Part shown: positions 61,105 through 64,000 of the stretch, one piece after another
Numbering within the stretch: the stretch's first letter is position 1
Layout: the number at the start of each line of letters is the position of its first letter
Assembly (NCBI RefSeq): GCF_034531395.1
Contig: NZ_JARVCO010000006.1
Span: 1 to 64,000 of the forward strand
From: Pontiella agarivorans
Lineage (GTDB): Bacteria > Verrucomicrobiota > Kiritimatiellia > Kiritimatiellales > Pontiellaceae
Reading direction: 5' to 3'
DNA: 64,000 bases
Position numbers and translations under genes: made by a program
The notes under the pieces: model-generated
Told to the model about the DNA's origin: nothing
Database searches by the model: none
What the model saw: the letters and a program-made list of their open reading frames with translations, nothing else

Positions 61105-61401
61105 ATGTCGTGGTTTGATGACAGAGGGGATCATTTGATCCTGAATGTGCGGGCGGTGCCGCGGGCATCGCGCGATGAATTGGCCGGCCTGATGGGCGAT
61201 GCGCTGAAGGTGCGGATTCAGGCACCGCCGGTGGATGGCAAGGCCAACGCCTATCTGATTAAGTTTCTTTCCAAACATTGGAAAATCCCGAAGAGCGCGA
61301 TTAAAATTCTTTCGGGCGAGACCGGACGGAATAAACGGCTGCGGGTTGCTTCGCCGACCGACGAAATACGTAAAGAATTGTTGTCTTTCGGGAAGGGGTA
61401 A
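61105..61401 (+). CDS. YggU/DUF167-family protein
   Basis: 98 residues from ATG 61105, five nt after GGAGG (an ATG at 61066 lacks a site). The whole protein is a DUF167 domain: LILNVRAVPRASRDELAGLM, ALKVRIQAPPVDGKANAYLI, KILSGETGRNKRLRV. Widespread but of unknown molecular function. Alone on the plus strand before the metal transporter. Copy 5 of the palindrome lies in its FLSKHWKIP codons. Confidence 0.92.
   Translation: MSWFDDRGDHLILNVRAVPRASRDELAGLMGDALKVRIQAPPVDGKANAYLIKFLSKHWKIPKSAIKILSGETGRNKRLRVASPTDEIRKELLSFGKG
61269..61283. repeat. Palindrome TTCCAA-ACA-TTGGAA, copy 5 (exact)
   Basis: Within the YggU gene; frame as in copy 3 (SKHWK). Confidence 0.8.
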
Positions 61402-61416
61402 GTATCAATACCGCAC

Positions 61417-62277
61417 ATGAAAGGTCCCATATTAATTCTAGCGTCACTCCTTCTGGCCGGATGCTCCCCGAAACAGACGGCAGAAACCGAACATCCGACG
61501 GTATTTGTGAGTATTCCGCCTCAGGCGGGCATTCTTAAAACTCTGGTTGGCGACACCATGGAAATCCGTACGCTGGTAGGCGAAGGTCAATCGCCGCATT
61601 CGTATGAACCGACGGCGCGACAGCTGGCGGCGCTGGGCGATGCGAATATGCTGTTTACGGTGGGTGTCCCATTTGAAGAAGCCTTGTTGAAAAAAATTCG
61701 GCCGCTTTATCCTGATCTTCCAATCATTGAAACCGATGATGCAATTGAAAAACGGGTGATGCCGCATGCGCATCATGGCGAGGAGTGCTCGCATAACCAC
61801 GGCGAAAGCGATCCGCATATCTGGCTGAGTGCGCGTAATGTGGTGAAGATGGCTTCCGCCATGCAGAAAAAACTTGAATCTTCGGGCTTGGCGAATCAGG
61901 TACAATATGACGCGCTGATCCACACCTTGAAAATTCTCGATGCGGAAACGACTGAAAAACTGGCCCCGTATAAAGCGGAGCGGTTTTATGTATTCCATCC
62001 CTCTTTCGGCTATTTTGCGGATGCCTATGGTCTGGTGCAGGTGCCGATTGAGCTCGACGGGAAATCGCCTTCGCCGCGCCAACTGGCGAATCTGATCGAA
62101 ATGGCCCAGACCGATGGTGTGAAGGTGATTTTTGTTCAAAAGCAGTTTCCTATGGAGAGTGCGCGGGCTGTCGCGGATGCCATCGGCGGCCGTGTGGTTC
62201 AGTTGGATCCTCTGGACGAAGATGTGGTTGCCAACCTCCGCCAAATAGCCGAAGCTGTTGTTTCTTCATATGAATGA
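61417..62277 (+). CDS. znuA: Zinc/manganese ABC transporter substrate-binding lipoprotein
   Basis: 286 residues with a lipoprotein signal (ILILASLLLAGCSPK, Cys16). Cluster A-I metal-binding fold: PHSYEPTARQLAALGDANML (first His), a His-rich loop MPHAHHGEECSHNHGESDPH typical of zinc binders, DPHIWLSARNVVKM, and FYVFHPSFGYFADAYGL (third His). It delivers Zn2+ to the permease encoded downstream. Zinc is favoured over manganese by the His-rich loop. Znu-type operon with ATPase and permease following. Confidence 0.92.
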   Translation: MKGPILILASLLLAGCSPKQTAETEHPTVFVSIPPQAGILKTLVGDTMEIRTLVGEGQSPHSYEPTARQLAALGDANMLFTVGVPFEEALLKKIRPLYPDLPIIETDDAIEKRVMPHAHHGEECSHNHGESDPHIWLSARNVVKMASAMQKKLESSGLANQVQYDALIHTLKILDAETTEKLAPYKAERFYVFHPSFGYFADAYGLVQVPIELDGKSPSPRQLANLIEMAQTDGVKVIFVQKQFPMESARAVADAIGGRVVQLDPLDEDVVANLRQIAEAVVSSYE

Positions 62278-62282
62278 CGCCA

Positions 62283-62340
62283 ACGAAGAAATACACCAAA
62301 TGCACGAAAAAGGACTGAACGACCTTAATGTATTTCGTGG
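62283..62340. repeat. Short inverted repeat upstream of znuC
   Basis: AAATACA (62289-62295) and TGTATTT (62329-62335), extended by ACG/CGT with a bulge, frame 33 bases. The minus-strand reading contains several near-repeats of a CGTGCATTT-like unit (CGTGCATTT, GGTGTATTT). It could be an interspersed intergenic element or a hairpin between znuA and znuC. Confidence 0.4.
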
Positions 62341-62352
62341 CTGAGATAAAAC

Positions 62353-63093
62353 ATGAGTATTCCCATCCATATTGAAAACCTGAATTTTTCCTACGGCCCG
62401 GTGGCGGTACTGGAAAACGCCAATGTGTCTATCGGGGAGAGAGAATTCATTTCAGTGGTCGGTCCGAACGGTGGCGGCAAAACAACCCTGCTGAAAATTA
62501 TGCTGGGTTTACTGGAACCGCAGTCGGGCTCTGTTTCAATCTTTGGAAAAACGCCGGATCTGGGCCGGAAGTGGATCGGTTATCTGCCGCAGTATGCCAA
62601 CCTGGATGCCAAATTTCCTGTGACGGCGCTGGATGTGGTGCTGATGGGCCGGCTGGGTAAGACCCGCAGTTTCGGCTTTTATTCCAAAACCGATCGCGAG
62701 GCCGCACGAGCCATGCTGGCACGCGTTGGACTCAATAAGCAGGAAAATCGCCCGCTTTCTGCACTTTCAGGCGGCCAACAGCAACGCGTGCTGATTGCGC
62801 GCGCGCTGGTGTCTGAACCGAAACTCTTGCTGCTCGATGAACCCACATCCAGTCTGGATGACTATGTGGAGCAGGAACTCTACGATCTTTTGCAGGAACT
62901 GAACAAAGAGCTGACGATCATTGTGGTTTCGCACGATGTCGCCTATGTCTCGCGCTATGTGGAAAAAGTCGTCTGTGTGAACCGGGAGGTACATATCCAT
63001 CCGGTTTCTGAAGTTGATGAAAACATTATTCACGACATGTACGGGGAACACGTCCACGCCGTCCGTCACGATCAGGAGCACGATAATGGCTGA
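62353..63093 (+). CDS. znuC: Zinc/manganese ABC transporter ATP-binding protein
   Basis: 246 residues. Walker A GPNGGGKTTLLKIMLG, Q-loop YLPQYANLDAKFP, signature LSGGQQQRVLIARAL, Walker B LLLLDEPTSSLD and switch His in IVVSHDVAYVSRY. The C-terminus is His-rich (HDMYGEHVHAVRHDQEHDNG), as in ZnuC, suggesting metal sensing or buffering. Overlaps the permease gene by 8 nt. Confidence 0.95.
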   Translation: MSIPIHIENLNFSYGPVAVLENANVSIGEREFISVVGPNGGGKTTLLKIMLGLLEPQSGSVSIFGKTPDLGRKWIGYLPQYANLDAKFPVTALDVVLMGRLGKTRSFGFYSKTDREAARAMLARVGLNKQENRPLSALSGGQQQRVLIARALVSEPKLLLLDEPTSSLDDYVEQELYDLLQELNKELTIIVVSHDVAYVSRYVEKVVCVNREVHIHPVSEVDENIIHDMYGEHVHAVRHDQEHDNG

Positions 63094-63916
63094 GTTTTTC
63101 CAGGCCCTGCTTCGGCACAGCTTTCTGCAGCACGCCCTGATCGCCGGACTGCTCGTCAGCATTTCCTGCGGCATTGTCGGCACCTACGTCGTAACACGGC
63201 GCATTACCTATCTGGCCGGCGGCATCGCTCACTGTGTGCTCGGCGGAATGGGATTTGCGCGTTATATGCAGGTGGTGCACGACTGGCAATTCATGACCCC
63301 CATGCTCGGTGCGCTGATTGCCGCCCTGCTGGCCGCATTCATCATCGGCTGGGTCAATATGAAAGCGAAAGAACGCATTGATACCGTCATCAGTGCATTC
63401 TGGGGGCTGGGCATGGCTATCGGCATCCTGTTTATTGCGAAAACCCCGGGCTACGGAGAAGATCTGATGGCCTATCTTTTCGGCAATATCCTGCTCGTTA
63501 CCTCCCGTGATCTGCTGGCCATCGCCGGGCTCGACCTCTTTATTGCCGGCATTGCGCTACTCTTCCACAAACAGTTTGTTGCGGTTTGTTTTGACGAGGA
63601 GTTTGCGAGGTTGCGCGGTATAAACACCCAGTTTTTCTATTTTCTCATGCTCGCCCTCACCGCGCTGACCGTGGTGCTTATGGTTTCGATTGTCGGCATT
63701 GTGATGGTAATCGTCATGCTGACGCTGCCGGCCGCAATTGCCGGACGGTTCTGCCGGCGCATGGGTTCAATGATGGCGCTGGCAACCGGACTCTGCGCAG
63801 TGCTGACCTTCTGCGGTCTCGGCCTCAGCTATGGCCCCGACCTTCCGGCCGGTGCCACCATTATCGTCCTCACCGGGATCGCCTATCTGCTGGCACTGTG
63901 CATTAAAAAGCGCTGA
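63086..63916 (+). CDS. znuB: Zinc/manganese ABC transporter permease
   Basis: 276 residues from ATG 63086, with AGGAG 8 nt upstream and an 8-nt overlap with znuC; a frame to 63014 lacks a site. About eight hydrophobic helices of the ABC-3 family, with LAGGIAHCVLGGMGFARYM as a conserved block and GIVMVIVMLTLPAAIAGRFC near the end. Moves the metal delivered by ZnuA across the inner membrane. It ends the operon at 63916; the last 84 bases of the window show no supported gene (an ATG at 63985 lacks a ribosome-binding site). Confidence 0.94.
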   Translation: MAEFFQALLRHSFLQHALIAGLLVSISCGIVGTYVVTRRITYLAGGIAHCVLGGMGFARYMQVVHDWQFMTPMLGALIAALLAAFIIGWVNMKAKERIDTVISAFWGLGMAIGILFIAKTPGYGEDLMAYLFGNILLVTSRDLLAIAGLDLFIAGIALLFHKQFVAVCFDEEFARLRGINTQFFYFLMLALTALTVVLMVSIVGIVMVIVMLTLPAAIAGRFCRRMGSMMALATGLCAVLTFCGLGLSYGPDLPAGATIIVLTGIAYLLALCIKKR

Positions 63917-64000
63917 TCGTTTCCGGTAACCCGTTAAAGTTAAACCATTTTATGGCATGCAGCATGCTTAATATCTTCCACCTTATGAGGAAGAAAATAC

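Noticed and set aside
63985-64000. Start of another gene at ATG 63985
   Set aside because: Only five codons are visible and no ribosome-binding site precedes them.
1-64000. tRNA or rRNA genes
   Set aside because: No cloverleaf-like or rRNA-like sequence was noticed in any intergenic stretch.

Overview
The window looks like part of a chromosome of an anaerobic, polysaccharide-degrading member of the PVC superphylum, most likely a marine Kiritimatiellota of the Pontiella type. This is inferred from the density of formylglycine sulfatases and fucosidases, Gfo/Idh/MocA and DUF1080 proteins, an ECF sigma/Ser-Thr kinase pair, an NAD-linked [FeFe] hydrogenase under a Rex-type regulator, and a divergent fts cluster. 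No 16S rRNA or tRNA gene is visible, so the taxonomic call rests on gene content alone.

Region 1 (1-38.5 kb, every intact gene on the minus strand) is a catabolic island for a sulfated, probably fucose- and galactose-containing polysaccharide. It holds six Cys-type S1 sulfatases (C-x-P-S-R), four GH29 fucosidases (one cut by the window edge), a GH95 enzyme, a GH2 beta-galactosidase-like enzyme, two large paralogous beta-propeller proteins of about 940-960 residues (candidate polysaccharidases), two paralogous right-handed beta-helix proteins, two Gfo/Idh/MocA oxidoreductases and a DUF1080 protein. Nearly all carry export signals. No SusC/SusD or TonB-type transporter is present. The only regulator genes inside the island are an overlapping ECF sigma factor/transmembrane kinase pair. 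Gene debris is common: C-terminal stubs of GH29 and DUF1080 genes, a LuxR helix-turn-helix fragment, and a GH29 gene whose leader is derived from a sulfatase.

Region 2 (37.8-43.9 kb) is the hydrogen module: rex diverges from hndA - HATPase protein - hndB - hndC - hndD, encoding an NAD(H)/ferredoxin-linked group A [FeFe] hydrogenase. The spacer carries two Rex-like palindromes and a strongly structured leader with mutually exclusive hairpins. The operon ends in a clear intrinsic terminator.

Region 3 (43.9-56.5 kb, plus strand) is core metabolism and envelope: a type II secretion secretin, a MurC/Mpl-like ligase, a SpoU methyltransferase, a small ribbon-helix-helix protein, a ketopantoate reductase, a ferredoxin-NADP reductase-like flavoprotein, an M20 peptidase, type II secretion genes gspI-J-K-L-M, and a metallo-beta-lactamase-fold hydrolase. 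The secretion system plausibly exports the region 1 enzymes.

Region 4 (56.6-60.8 kb, minus strand) is a compact division cluster ddl-ftsQ-ftsA-ftsZ. The FtsZ has unusual substitutions at the nucleotide-binding and T7-loop positions. Upstream lies a solitary type I-C-like CRISPR repeat. Region 5 (61.1-64 kb, plus strand) holds a YggU-family protein and a zinc/manganese ABC transporter.

A 15-bp palindrome, TTCCAA-N3-TTGGAA, recurs inside unrelated coding genes from about 38 to 62 kb (five exact copies and at least seven with one mismatch) and is not explained by any annotated feature.
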